Origin: Juglans regia
Lineage: Eukaryota > Streptophyta > Magnoliopsida > Fagales > Juglandaceae
Length of the DNA stretch: 64,000 bases
Direction: 5' to 3'
NCBI RefSeq assembly: GCF_001411555.2
Contig: NC_049914.1
Span: 9,252,273 to 9,316,272, forward strand
A program made the translations under genes and the position numbers. The notes under the pieces were generated by a model, which made no database searches, was not told the origin of the DNA, and saw only the letters and a list, made by a program, of their open reading frames with translations. Numbering within the stretch: the first letter of the stretch is position 1; the number at the start of each line of letters is the position of its first letter. Below are positions 10,367-22,465 of the stretch, piece after piece.

Positions 10367-11584
10367 TAAGTCAATGCATCCGGCAACAATGTTTCTGAAG
10401 AAAATTATAGATGTTTTGGCCATTATTCAATTATATATTGAAGATTTTGTATACGATTTTGATATATGTACTGTTTATATATATATGTGCTCTAGCGTTT
10501 ACTAATTAAAAAAAATATTAAACAATATAATTGTCAAAAATTACATAATCAAGTAAGAATCTACTACATATATATATAGCAATATAATTCCCAAATAGTA
10601 CACTGGTCATTGAGTGAGGATTTACATGCATACGAGACCTACGCAATTGGACTAGGGTTGTGAAGTTAACACTTGCAATTGAAGACTTGTCATATAATAA
10701 GAATTTACTTAGTATTTCTATTTGCAAGATGATATGAAGAACATATTCCATATTGTTGATATGACAGAACTTAATTTCTAAGATATTTAATTTTTAAATT
10801 GTTTTACGAATCAAATTTTGTCTCGTCAACGGTACGAAACTATCATTTAATCATATTCGAGAAAGTACATAAGAATCTTCCGCGCAACAATGGATAAAGT
10901 GCTACATGACAACATGAAGTGTTTATCGACCCATACTTAAACCTCCTAGTGTATTTGTTAGGAAGAGGGTTGGGGGGAAAGAAGACTTGGTAAAAAGATG
11001 TACATGAAAAACTTGCAAGTTGCACATGATGATCAAGTTCTAAGAAATTTCATGAATTAAAAAGATGTACACAATGAAGTCAATAAGTGTGCAACTCATG
11101 ATAATAATATTTTTGAGATTAATTTAATCAAAACACTGCAAGGTTGAGCAGCTGTTAAAAGAGGACAAAAGGATAGAAAAAAAAAAAGAAAAAGAGTGGG
11201 TGGGGGCAAGCAATGTGGGGATCGTGGAGATGGTGGCTTAGGAAGGCTTCTCCACTCACAACATGGAATGATGGTTGCTTTGAATTCTCAAATGAAATGG
11301 GCATATTATTATTATTATGAGAGAGTGGAAATTGAGCTTTCCTAACCCCTTTAATTTAATCCCAGCTTAGGTTCTTTGAGTCCCTCAGATAATATTAATA
11401 TATTTTCTACAGCATATGGGGGGGATAGCTCCCATCCCTTTCTTTTTGGTAGTGTTGGGAAGTAATTATGTACCCTAGGATCCAATTTACCTCCATCTCA
11501 TGATACTCCAAAGTGACTTCATTGCCACGTGGCAACAACCCATCTGCCACCCATTTCTTTTTTTATTTTGATTAAAGAAAAATA

Positions 11585-11930
11585 GAGTCTTGGTTGGTTT
11601 TAATGATGAGTTGAATTAAGATGAATTGAGTTTTTTATGAATAATAATGAGTTGAGATGATATAGTAAATTTTGTGGGGTTCACTTAATATGAGTTTAGA
11701 TGTATTTAGATGTTAAGATGAATTTAGATATATTTATGGAAAGTTAAAAAATGTTACGAGTCTCTCGTGTAAAAATATATTGAGTTGAAAAAAGTTATAA
11801 ATTCTATGAATAAATTTTTTTAAAATTGAGATAAATTTAATGGTTTGTCAGATTTGAGAGATAAATATTTTAATATTAAATTTAATTTAAAATTAAATTG
11901 AAGATGAAAAAATTCCAAACGGCGCCTGAA
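11585..11930. repeat. MITE-like repeat, family E
   Basis: Contains repeated GATGAGTTGA/TGAATTGAG motifs near the left end and a G-poor, A-rich body ending near CCAAACGGCGCC. It has the look of a dispersed non-coding element. No second copy in the window is long enough to fix the ends. Confidence 0.4.
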
Positions 11931-12234
11931 GTTGTCAAAGAAACAAAAAAAAGTCCATTCCAACGCGTTGGAGCTTTTGATATCCAACAAAGAAATTGAA
12001 TGCAGCAAAATGTGTCATTTCAAACGGGATGGGATTAGCAATAAAGCAAGTTTAGATGTGAGAACTTGTCATGGGATGGATTGTGAGCATAGGAAACTAA
12101 CTTATACACGCACGAATTATTGTAGCTGACTTTATTTAAAGCAAGAAAAAGAAAGTTCCAAGTAATATGCACACAAATTCAAAGACATCTTCCAAGCACA
12201 TCGCTTTGAAAATAAAATCAATCTTCCTCTTTAA

Positions 12235-12362
12235 GTTAAGTTTAGATTGGGAGATCAACTTATCTTATTTTATTACTATTTATAAATTTTAATTCATAAA
12301 TTTTATTATTATTTATAAATAATTTCAATTCATCTTATTTCATTTCTGAATTTAAATAGGGC
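12235..12362. repeat. MITE-like repeat, family F
   Basis: A short AT-rich palindromic-looking segment. GTTTAGATTGGGAGATCAAC on the left pairs loosely with the reverse of ATTTCTGAATTTAAATAGGG on the right, and TTATTATTTATAAAT is repeated inside. It is non-coding, and its ends are approximate. Confidence 0.4.
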
Positions 12363-13080
12363 GAAAAAAAAAATAGTAGCTCTAAATTCCTTCATTAAAT
12401 TAGATCATCCAAATTCCAATTCAGGTCAAGAAAAATAAAATTAAATAGGTACACATGGTTTTAGATATTTTCTATCAACAATATTAAATATTACAAGATT
12501 TATATTAAATATTACAAGATTTATATTAAATCTTAATTTATATCATCATGTCTATCTCTCTCTCTTTTCTAATAGAGCCACTATAATTCCAATAAAAATA
12601 TGTATATTTTTGAAACCATACCAACTCTACTGTGCTTCGATTGTTAAAAAAATATAATATTAAAAGTTTTTGAAAAATTCTATTTTTAAATCTATTTACA
12701 AATTTTATAAATAAAATTTTATTATTTAAATAATGTAAATGATGTGTTGTACTGATTTTATAATAAAATAACTTGATGGGTCTGTACCATCTAGAATTTT
12801 ACCAAGAACACTAATAAATATTAAAAAATTAAAATATATAGTGTGCCTGGTAATTTCCAAATGTAATCCATTGAATTTCAGAAAGCAAAGGAACAAAGAA
12901 ATGTCAACCTTCAAAATCTTAGCCAGCAAGTAAAAACTCTGAATCCTTCAACAGTGTTTAGGTAAATTTCAATTCAATATCATGAAACTGTCGCACAACC
13001 GTACTGAATTAGGAGTATTGAATAATTAGTAATCTGCAACCACCCCAACTTTTTTTTGTTTTTCCCACAAGGGGGAAGGG
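12363..13080. other. Intergenic DNA upstream of the PP2C gene
   Basis: AT-rich, with a short direct duplication near 12485-12535 (AATATTACAAGATTTATATT repeated). No gene is seen. Confidence 0.7.
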
Positions 13081-13090
13081 AATAATACTG

Positions 13091-13100
13091 CCACGTGTCG
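13091..13100. promoter_or_regulatory. G-box/ABRE core in the PP2C upstream region
   Basis: CCACGTGTCG contains the CACGTG palindrome recognised by plant bZIP and bHLH factors and matches the ABA-response core. It lies about 625 bases before the PP2C start codon. Whether it acts on that gene is inference. Confidence 0.45.
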
Positions 13101-13489
13101 GTCACCAGTTGCTTCCATGATTCCTTTTCCGCCCGATCCAACGGCGATCGTGGCACGACTTTCCAGGTTATATTTATTGGGCTTCGCTCTTTGACTTTTT
13201 CGATCGCTACCAGAATTTATGACCCTCGACACTAATTCCACGCGCAAGAATCACACCCGCGCACGCAGATTCGTATCTAACTTTCTACGTGTGGGTCCCT
13301 CGCCACGTCTTACAAATCCCATCCATTAACAACGGAGCGTTTGAGCCACGCTCCTTCGTCAGTTGTAGGCTTAATAACTGATCTAAACTTAATCCCATGA
13401 GTTTACTTAAACCGTACCCCGTAGTCAACGCCCCACCCCCCAAACAAAACACAAACGTTTAAAATACAAAATAAATAAAAAAAGCAGAA

Positions 13490-13720
13490 AGAGTTCTTTT
13501 TTCTTTTCTTTCCTTTTTTTTTTTAAATTTTTTTATCCGAATTTTTCTTTTCAAAAGCCCCAAAGGTCAACGCTTCTCTCTTCAACCTCCTCTTCTTCTT
13601 CTTCTCACCTTCATCTTCTCTCTTTGGCTCTTTCTGAGTGAATCGGCCATGAGATAATAGTCATATAGAGGGTGTTAATCAGACGGAAAAAAAGTTCCAT
13701 TTTTTCATTCTTTTTGGGAG
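13490..13720 (+). promoter_or_regulatory. Pyrimidine-rich 5' leader of the PP2C gene
   Basis: Long CT/TTC runs (13495-13530, 13575-13625) immediately before the start codon are typical of plant 5' leaders. The transcription start cannot be placed precisely. Confidence 0.5.
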
Positions 13721-16700
13721 ATGGGCAACGGTTTGGGAAAGATCACTGTCTGCTTCACCGGCGGCGAAGAGGCTCGCCGGAGACCGGACATCCCGTTTTT
13801 ATCATCGGAACCTCTTGACGAGGGTCTGGGCCATTCCTTCTGCTACGTAAGACCAGACCCGACACGACTCTCTTCATCCAAAGTCCACTCCGAAGAAACC
13901 ACCACCTTCAAAACCATCTCCGGCGCTTCAGTGAGCGCCAACACGTGGACTCCTCTGTCCACGTCCATCGTAGACGTCTATTCCTACCATAGTGTTGATC
14001 GAGCCGCGGCGTTCGAGAGCTCCACCTCCTTTGCGTCGATTCCTCTCCAACCAATCCCGAGGAATCTGATGAATTCTGGTCCTATTTCAGGTAACCTGTA
14101 CGGGATTCCAAGTTCGGGACCTCTGGAAAGAGGGTTCCTATCGGGCCCGATTGAGAGGAGCTTCATGTCAGGTCCGCTCGATCGCGGGCTGTACTCTGGT
14201 CCAATCGAAAAGGGTTTCTCTGATCAGTTCCCGAGGAGCTTCTCCCATGGGGGTTTCGCTTTTAGACCCAGATCGAGAAAAGGGAAACTGATTCGGGTCC
14301 TTCGGCGAGCAATATCAAAAGCCATGGCTCGAGGACAGCAAAACTCAATGGTCGCTCCCATCAAAGGCGGCGTGGTAAAAGAGCCTGATTGGATTGTTGG
14401 GCCGGAGAAGCATCACAATGAGAACTTGACAGTGAGCAGTGTGAATTTTAGCAGCGATGGCAGCTTAGAAGACGACGACTCCTTTGAAAGTCAGAATCTT
14501 CAGTGGGCTCAGGGAAAAGCAGGGGAAGATCGGGTCCACGTCGTCGTTTCGGAAGAGCGCGGCTGGTTATTCGTTGGGATTTACGATGGGTTCAACGGCC
14601 CCGACGCGCCCGATTACTTGCTGTCGAATTTGTACTCTGCCGTTCACAAGGAGGTCAAGGGTCTGTTGTGGGACGACGGGTTTGAATCAGCTACGAGCAC
14701 AATTACTTCTGCCCGTGCCACTTCCTCCCCTGTTTTATCCCAAACTTCCAATTGTGAGTCGAACTCTTATTCGGAAATGGAAGATTCCGATGGGAATAGC
14801 TCGATGAGTCGGACAGCGGGTGATGCTTGTGTTCGCTGCGTAGTGGAGCAGCCAGAGAATTATCCGTGTGCAAGCGGGGATGATGGGAAGCGAAAGGGGG
14901 GGAAGAACACTTCTAAGAGCACAAAGAAGTGGGAGGAGAATCAGAGAAGGTGGCGGTGGAAGTGTGAATGGGACCGGGAGAGAGTGGAGCTCGACCGGAG
15001 ATTAAAGGAACAGTTACTGAATAGTACTAATAAATCTGGGTCGGATGGTTCGAGAGCCATCAACCACGCGGACGTGTTGAAAGCGCTTTCGCAAGCTCTG
15101 AGGAGGACAGAGGATGCCTACTTGGAGATCGCGGACAAGATGGTTGTGGAAAATCCAGAGTTGGCGTTGATGGGTTCGTGTGTGCTGATAATGCTAATGA
15201 AGGGTGAGGATGTGTATGTGTTGAATGTGGGTGATAGTCGAGCTGTGTTGGCTCAGAAGGCCGAGCCCGATTATTGGCTTGGAAAGATTCGGGAGGACTT
15301 GGAGAGGATCAATGAAGAAACAACGCATGATCTGGAAGTGTCCGACGGAGATAGACCGAATCTGACCGCTTTTCAGCTTAGCGTGGATCATAGCACTAGC
15401 GTGGAAGAGGTACGAAGTTCTTTTTTTTAGTGTCGCTTTTAGATCAAGATTGTTTTAGCTGATTGAATGGTTTGAGTAGATTCTCTCTGCGTCTCGGTCT
15501 TTGATGGATCAATGTTGGTTTGCATTGCAGGAGGTTCAAAGAATAAAGAACGAACATCCAGATGATGCTAGTGCTGTGATGAATGATCGTGTGAAGGGTT
15601 CATTGAAGGTCACTCGGGCTTTTGGCGCTGGTTTTCTCAAGCAGGTACCTTAAAATTCTTAGCATCCTAGCTTCAGCTATCTTTCATAATTGGAATTTAA
15701 TAATGGATAGTTCTTTGGGCTTCCTTTATCAGTGTTTGACAAAAGTAAATTCTGAGGACATGGCTTTGTGGAACTCATACTTAATCCCCTCTGCAAACTG
15801 TAGAGCTTGATAAATTGTTGAAAACATTTTCATACTTAACTTTGCGATGTAGGCCGGTTTTAACAGCTATTCATCTACAACATATATAAACATAGCAAAA
15901 GGACTCATAGTGGCAGTGGTGTACATTTCGAGTAGCAATGATAACTTCTCCTCCTAGTATATTTCATTTTCATTAGCTTAATAGAGCACTTAATCTATCC
16001 AAAGAGATGCAACGACTGCTGCTGCTGCTGGCATAAGCTATAGTGACGTGCGTGCTTCTCTCTATTGCTTGACAGAAACATTGGAAACAAATCACCTGTT
16101 TTGTCTGAAAATTTTTAAATGAGAGAAGATTAACCACATAGTTCAATGTGCTTGTCACTCATCAGCCAATTGAAGAACTTCTAGTCTCTTCTTTGTTAAT
16201 CTGAAACACTAGTTTCTGTCATAACCTTTAGTCAGGCAATATGCATTCCTTTCTGCCCACCACACAGATCAGGTTTATGAGCATGTGTCTGATAGGAACA
16301 TTATGTATTCTTAGCAGAAATCTGTCAAAATAGATGGACAGTGCTGTTTTTATGTTTGCTTTTTCTCGTGCAGAAATCTATCTACATAAATTTCTTGTAC
16401 TATTGAGAAGTTGTTCTGCCGTTTCTTACACTTGATTTGTCTTGGCTCTCTGCAGCCTAAATGGAACAATGCACTTTTGGAGATGTTCAGAATAGACTAC
16501 GTGGGGACTTCCCCATACATAAACTGTGTCCCATCTCTATACCACCATAGATTAGGCCCAAAAGACAGGTTTTTGATATTATCCTCGGATGGGCTCTATC
16601 AATACTTCACGAACAAAGAAGCTGTTTCGGAAGTTGAACTTTTTATCTCATTGCAACCTGAAGGAGACCCGGCACAACATCTGGTTGAGGAAGTGCTGTT

Positions 16701-16944
16701 TCGTGCTGCAAAGAAAGCTGGTATATATATTTTGTATTTCAGCATGTAATAGACTTGTCATGACAGAGAAGCATTCTCTTCTACTTTTGAAATCTAAACT
16801 TAGTGAATTTTGGTTTGGTAAATTACAGGTATGGACTTCCACGAATTACTCGAAATACCACAAGGGGATCGGCGGCGCTACCATGATGATGTTTCCATAA
16901 TTGTTATTTCTTTAGAGGGAAGGATTTGGAGGTCATGTGTATAA
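13721..16944 (+). CDS. POLTERGEIST-LIKE protein phosphatase 2C (PP2C4/PP2C23 type)
   Basis: A Mn/Mg-dependent serine/threonine phosphatase. In Arabidopsis the POL/PLL clade acts in meristem and leaf development signalling at the plasma membrane. Exons: 13721-15409, 15531-15644, 16456-16720, 16829-16944, all GT-AG, joining to 728 codons including the stop. The N-terminus MGNG fits N-myristoylation at Gly2, with Cys11 a possible palmitoylation site. Next come the clade-typical [18 protein letters not shown] block and SGP repeats (about residues 120-170). The catalytic domain starts near 262 ([18 protein letters not shown]) and carries [10 protein letters not shown] (about 288), GDSRAVL (about 503), [18 protein letters not shown] (about 584-601), [10 protein letters not shown] (about 641) and [11 protein letters not shown] near the end. 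The metal-binding aspartates are present. A Ser/Lys-rich insert at about 325-425 interrupts the domain, as in relatives. The N-terminal pattern CFTGGEE...SSKVHSEE favours PLL4/PLL5 over POL itself. Confidence 0.95.
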
Positions 16945-17190
16945 ATAGAGAAAACAACAGATAGAAGATATAGAGACATCTGGTTACAAAGTCAGCATCA
17001 ACCCCCTATTTTTGCTGTTTTTCTTCCTGGTCACCTCTGCAAAATTAACAATTTAAGGTCTCGGAGTGCCTCAAGGATCTTAGTTGGCAATCTACTGGGT
17101 GATGGAGAGGGGTGTAAAGGTGTAATAGCTGGTTTATGTTGATTATAAACTGTCATAGAGAAATTGTAATATTCTAATAAATGGCATTCC
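16945..17190 (+). other. Probable 3' UTR of the PP2C gene
   Basis: Follows the stop codon. AATAAA at about 17176-17181 could serve as the polyadenylation signal. The end point is inferred. Confidence 0.45.
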
Positions 17191-17815
17191 TTTTGGAAAA
17201 AGGGTTTTGTTCGGAATCATCACAACCATCTCTTTCTTTCTGCAATTCTTTTATCACAACTGTAAGAGGTTGCCAACACTTTGTCATCTCAGCATCAACA
17301 CTTGTTTCCCAATATTTAGCCATATGAGAGAATACTAGGTTTTAGTATTTGGGTTCGAGGATGCATTGGTTGCACAAAAGTCAGAAGTACTCTCCAATCC
17401 CATCACCATATTCCATGAGCAATACCTATTATTCATTTACTCATTTTTAACATCCTTTCTCTAATTTAATCAAGATGCCCCATATTGGGTCCTCCTCCCA
17501 GAGATGCTCCTGTCCATTGATCTGGCGCATTACCTACAAGCATATACCTCTACATTCCCTTTGGTGCCTTTTGAATAACATTGTAATCTTGTTTTCAACA
17601 ATCCTCCATGTAAAAGATAGCGATAAATATTTCTAATTGCCATTTTGAAGTAGAAGAAAGAATATCGTGCAAGGTAAAAATAGTGCACAATTCCTTCTTT
17701 CCTCGAATGTTTTTATTTTGAGAGAAAGTTACTATTTGTATCCTATACTATTATTCATTTTAAAATTTTGCTACGAATAAGTCCGATGTGTTTTTTTAGA
17801 GAAATGATACTTGTA
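17191..17815. other. Intergenic DNA of mixed composition, no gene identified
   Basis: Less AT-rich than most gaps. The minus strand gives short protein-like pieces interrupted by stops that might be an old retroelement fragment, but no motif could be named. Confidence 0.4.
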
Positions 17816-17873
17816 GTTGTGAGTGTGCAAGCGTCGCGTAATTATTTTGAAAAAAGTTAATAAATACGGGACT
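17816..17873. mobile_element. MITE family A, copy 2, left half
   Basis: Matches the left arm of the other family A copies (GATACTTGTAGTTGTGAGTG, then GCAAGCGTCGCGTAATTATT) and stops at the first base of a copia LTR. The right half resumes at about 22412, so the LTR element inserted into this MITE. Confidence 0.7.
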
Positions 17874-18364
17874 TGTTGAGTACTGTGGAGTCTGGTCCAC
17901 ACCGCTCGAGTGGAGACAAGTTAGAGAGTTCGCTCAAGGCAACTAAATAGTGAGCTTAAGTAGATGCAATTCAGACAGTTCGCTCTATGAACCGCTCAAG
18001 CAGAGGTAAGTCAGAGAGTTTGCTCAAAGAGCCGCTCGACACATGGCTCGATCAATTGTGGGAAACAGGTTTGCTTAATGCGGGCTCGACACGCCACTCA
18101 AGGAGCCCGCATCGAGCAAACATTACACGAATTTTAAGATTTTTCTACCATTTGACTATATATATGTTATTTTACAACATATGGCCGTAGAGTGTGAACA
18201 GTAGTTGCCCTCACTATTGTATTGTGATTCTTTAAGAAATAAAAATTATCTGCAGCTCCCGTGGATGTAGGCAATTTGCCGAACTACGTAAATCTTTGTG
18301 TCATGTGTGATTGCTTGTCTCTTTCGTATTTACTTTGACTTTATTATCATCATTTTTCACAACA
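17874..18364 (+). repeat. 5' LTR of the degenerate Tork/TNT1-like element
   Basis: 491 bp, TGTTGAGTACTG...TTTTCACAACA, with canonical TG...CA termini. It is followed by ATTGTTATCAAGAGCC, a primer-binding site of the TNT1/Tork type. U3 contains several diverged copies of a short motif near AGAGAGTTCGCTCAAG (17920-18030). The homologous start recurs at 22295, and a related full LTR stands alone at 56427. Confidence 0.85.
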
Positions 18365-18403
18365 ATTGTTATCAAGAGCCAATGTTCGGGCATGAGGAAA
18401 AAC

Positions 18404-21400
18404 AATGGCTAGAGAAGAAGTGAATGTATCGAGGATCGAGAAGTTTGATGACACGGATTATGGATAGTGGAGGATGCAGATAGATGAATATCTCTATAGG
18501 AAGAGACTCCATCTTCCATTGTTGGGGAAGAAGCTGGACAACATGGCAGTAGCTGATTGGAACTTGTTGAATCAATAGGGTCTGGAGGTTATTCGGTTAA
18601 CCCTATCGAGATCCGTTGCACACAACGTCATCAAGGAGAAGACGACTACGGATCTCATAGCGGCTTTGTCAGGTATGTATGAAAAGCCGTCAACAAATAA
18701 TAATGTACACTTGATGAAAAAGTTATTCAATTTGAATATGGTAGATGGTACATCTGTTACACAACATATGAATGATTTTAATACTATCACAAATCAATTG
18801 TCGTCTTTTGAAATTGAAATTGATGATGAGATACGTGCATTGATATTTTTGGCCTCACTGTCATATAGTTGAAAAGCCATGAGAATGGCTGTCAGTAATT
18901 CTGCCGGTAAATCAAAATTGAAATATGATGATATTCATGATTTAATTTTGGTTGAAGAGGTGCGCAGGGGGATTCAGGCGAGACCTCAGGTTCGGTTCAG
19001 TACTGAATGTTGATTCTTGGGGGAGATCACAAGACATGAACTCAAACAAAGACAGATTAAAATCAAAGAACAGGGACAAGTGTAAGTCAAGGCCTGCTCA
19101 GCGGGCAACTTGCTGGAATTATAGAAAAGCTGGTCATATAAAGAAGAACTGTAGAAATCCTAATAAGACCGAAAATGATAGTACTAATGTGGTAATTGAA
19201 AAAGTACATGATGCACTATTGTTTGCAATTAATAGTCTAGTTGATGACTGGATACTAGATTCAGCGGCTTCTTTCTCCTTCTATACATCTTCCCATCGGG
19301 AGATAATGCAGAACTATGTTGCAAGTGATTTTGGGACGGTGTACCTGGCTGATGGAGAGGCTTTGAACATAGTGGGGACGTGAGACATTGACATTGCACT
19401 CCCTAACAAGAACAAATAGACCTTGCAAAAGGTCGTGCACATTTCTGAGTTGAAGAAGAATCTCATTTCTGTTGGGTAGCTCGATGATTGTAGCCATTTA
19501 GTGGTGTTCTCAGATAGCACCTGGAAGGTCATTAAAGGGGTATTGGTACTGGCTCGGAGTAAGAAAACTGGTACACTTTATATGACTATTGATTTGAATA
19601 ATACTATTACTACTACCATTGCAGAGAACACAACAGATTTGTAGCATTGCAGGCTTGGCCATATGAATCAGAAGAGAATGAAAGAACTTCTGTCCAGAGG
19701 CAAGCTACCAGAATTGAAGTCAGTTGATCTCAGTATGTGTGAGAGTTGCATTATAGGGAAACAAAAGAAGGTCAGTTTCTTGAAAAGTGGCAGAACACTG
19801 AAGACAGAAAAATTGGATCTTCTACACACAGACGTGTGGGGACCTTCTCCAGTGGCATCCCTTAGAGGTTCTCATTACTATGTCACGTTCATTGATGACC
19901 ACAACAAGAAGGTATGAGTTTATTTTTGGAAGTATAAATCTGACGTATTTAATGTGTTCAAAATTTAGAAGGTCATGGTTGAGACAGAAACATACTTGAA
20001 ACTGAAATGTATGAGGTCTAATAATGGTGGTGAGTATATTGATGGTGGGTTCAATAAGTACTATGTAGCTCTGGGTATCAGAATGGAGAAGACCATTCCT
20101 GGGACACCACAGCAAAATAGAGTTGTTGAACGTATGAACAGAACTATAAATGAGCATGCTAAAAGCATGAGGTTGCACGTGACTAGCTAGGTTTCAGGGC
20201 AGATGCAGTTCTTGTTGATTCTGATGCTTGTAGTAAACTTGAGGCTAAGTCAAAGAAATGTTATTTCATTGGCTATAGAGATTAGACATTTGGCTATCGT
20301 TTTTTGGGATGATCAGGGTCAGAAGATTATAAGAAGCAAAAATGTGATTTTCAATGAAAAGATTGTGTACAAGGACAAGTCCAGTACAATTACTGAAGTA
20401 ACTCCTCAAGAGTCCGAGTTCGTGAGATTGGATGACCTACCAGAGGCCATAGTGCAGTACAGAGATGTGAGTGACGGGGACAATGGGTCCGATGAACCCA
20501 TTCCTATTATTTCGCAGTCAAATCCAAAGTTGTCCATTCCTCAGCTGCAGTTCATAGGTCAGTTAGGATTATTCGTCCTCCGTAACGTTTCTCACCTACT
20601 TTGAATTATATTATGTTGATAGATGGTGGAGAACTGCAAAGTTACGAATAAACCTTGCAAGATAAAAATTCTAGCAAGTGGGAACTGACCATGAAGGATG
20701 AGATGGATTCCTTATTAGGGAGGTAGACTTGGGAGTTGATAGAACTTCCATCAGGAAAGAAGACATTACACAACAAGTAGGTATATCGGGTGAAGACTGA
20801 GCATGATGGCAGTAAGAGGTACAAGGTCATGCTTGTTGTAAAAGGCTTTGAGCAGAAGCATGGTATTAAATACTCTGAGATTTTTTCTCCTGTGGTGAAG
20901 ATCATAACCATCAGGTTAGTATTGTCTATGGTTGCTACTAAAGATTTATTTCTTGAGCAGTTAGTTGTGAAGACAGCTTTTTTTCATGGAGACCTTGAAG
21001 AAGACATCTACATGCACCAACCTGATGGGTTTGTAGTACAGGGAAAGGAAGGTTCAGTTTGCAAACTAAAGAAGAGCTTGTATGGCCTGAAGCAAGCTCA
21101 TAGACAGTGGTATAAGAAATTTGACAACTTTATGTGCAGTGCATGGTACATCAAATGTTAGGCATATCAATGTTGCTATGTCAGGCACTTTGACAATTCT
21201 TACATTATTCTGTTGTTGTATGTGGATGACATGCTTATTGCAGGGACTAGTATTGATGAGATTAATAATATGAAGAAGCAGATGTCAGAGCACTTTGCAA
21301 TGAAGGATTTGAGAGCTGCAAAGCAAATCCTTGGCATGAGAATTGTCAGAGACAGAGTCAGAGGCATGTTGAGATCCTCGTAGGCTGAGTATGTGAAAAA

Positions 21401-22226
21401 GGTACTCAGTAGGTTCAATATGGACAAGGCCAAACCAGTTGGCACACCTTTGGGCAGTCACTTCAGACTCAGCAATGATCAGTCACCTAAGTCATAGGAG
21501 GAATAATATTACATGAGTAAAGTTCCTTCTGCCTCAGCTATTGGTTCACTTATTTATGCTATGATTTGGACTAGACCAGATATTGCCTATATAGTGGGAG
21601 TTGTGAGTAGATACATGAGTAATCCAGGAAAACAACATTAGGAATGAGCGAAGTTGATTCTGAGTTATCTAAAAGGCTCCTCAGAAAAGTGCTTGTGTTT
21701 CTCAGGAGAGAGCTTAGAGGTGTAGGGCTATGTTGATGTTGATTTAGTTGGAGATACTGACAGCAGAAAGAGTACCACAATGTTTGTTTACACACTGGGT
21801 GGTACTGCAGTTTTGTGGGATTCTAATCTATAGAAAATAGTCTCTTTGTCTACTATAGAATGAGAATCTGAGTACATTGCAGTATCAGAAGCTGCAAAGG
21901 AAATGATTTGGCTACAGGGCTTTTTGGAGGAATTGGGTATAAAGAATCAGAATGACACTCTCTATTGCGATAGTCAAAGTACCATATTCATTGCCAAGAA
22001 TATAGTGTTTTATTTCAGAACTAAGCACATTTAGATCATGTATCACTTTATACGATTATTGTTAGATGACAGACAGTTGTTTCTTAAGAAAATTTGTGGA
22101 AGTAAGAACCCTGCTGATATGTTGACAAATGGTGTTACACTTGAGAAATTAAAATTGCTTGAGAAACTGAAGTTGCTCACAACTTCAGTTGATCTTCAGC
22201 ATGAAGACAGGGGCAGTGAGTTGTAG
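18404..22226 (+). pseudogene. Broken Tork/TNT1-like gag-pol
   Basis: Hand translation in three shifting frames recovers the whole order. Gag has MYEKPSTNNNVHLMKKLFNL at about 18673. The zinc knuckle CWNYRKAGHIKKNC is near 19110. Protease is near 19247, with ILDSAA replacing the usual LDSGA. Integrase has HCRLGHM and CESCIIGKQKK, and the second catalytic region reads RSNNGGEY where Asp is expected. Reverse transcriptase has YVDDMLIAG near 21217. RNase H has DTDSRKSTT and SEYIAVSEAAKEM near 21760-21905. More than ten in-frame stops are present, most explained by TGG to TAG/TGA or CAG to TAG changes. The C-terminal part of integrase is deleted. No function is expected. Confidence 0.88.
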
Positions 22227-22294
22227 AGATGGAGGATATCATGTTTGAGACAAAGGGCAATGCAGTAGGTGTATTAGTCTCCAAGTAGGAGAAT

Positions 22295-22414
22295 TGTTGA
22301 GTATTGTGGAGTCTGGTACACATCGCTCGAGCGGAGTCTCTAGCCGCTTGACTCGAGAAAAGTTAGAGAGTTCGTTTAAGGCAACTCAATAGTGAGCTTG
22401 AGCAGAAGTAAATC
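22295..22414 (+). repeat. Truncated 3' LTR of the Tork-like element
   Basis: Matches the first 120 or so bases of the 5' LTR, then switches to MITE family A sequence, so about 370 bp of LTR and part of the MITE have been deleted. Confidence 0.8.
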
Positions 22415-22465
22415 ACACTTTTTTAAAAAAATTACTCTATGCTTACATACTTCACATTACTAAAA
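22412..22465. mobile_element. MITE family A, copy 2, right part
   Basis: CACACTTTTTTAAAAAAATT then GCTTACATACTTCACATTAC parallels the right arm of other family A copies. It completes the split copy whose left half ends at 17873. Confidence 0.5.

Larger units (their letters stand above)
9478..11580. other. AT-rich intergenic DNA
   Basis: No gene is recognised. It contains AT microsatellites at 9536-9569 and 10324-10364 and small random frames on the minus strand. 11160-11560 is less AT-rich, with no supported reading frame. Confidence 0.75.
17874..22414 (+). mobile_element. Degenerate Ty1/copia (Tork/TNT1-like) retrotransposon nested in a MITE
   Basis: 5' LTR 17874-18364, broken gag-pol 18404-22226, purine tract CCAAGTAGGAGAA just before the 3' LTR at 22295, which is truncated after about 120 bp. 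Family A MITE sequence flanks both sides. Many stop codons make it incapable of encoding its own proteins. A gap between the integrase core and the reverse transcriptase indicates an internal deletion near 20190. Confidence 0.88.

Noticed and set aside
11160..11560. Possible microRNA precursor or small gene in the less AT-rich stretch
   Set aside because: No long hairpin and no known plant microRNA sequence was recognised by eye.
14484..14807. 107-codon plus-strand frame
   Set aside because: Out-of-frame shadow of the PP2C first exon.
17191..17815. Possible non-LTR (LINE) remnant on the minus strand
   Set aside because: Short protein-like pieces only. No reverse transcriptase or RNase H motif could be read.
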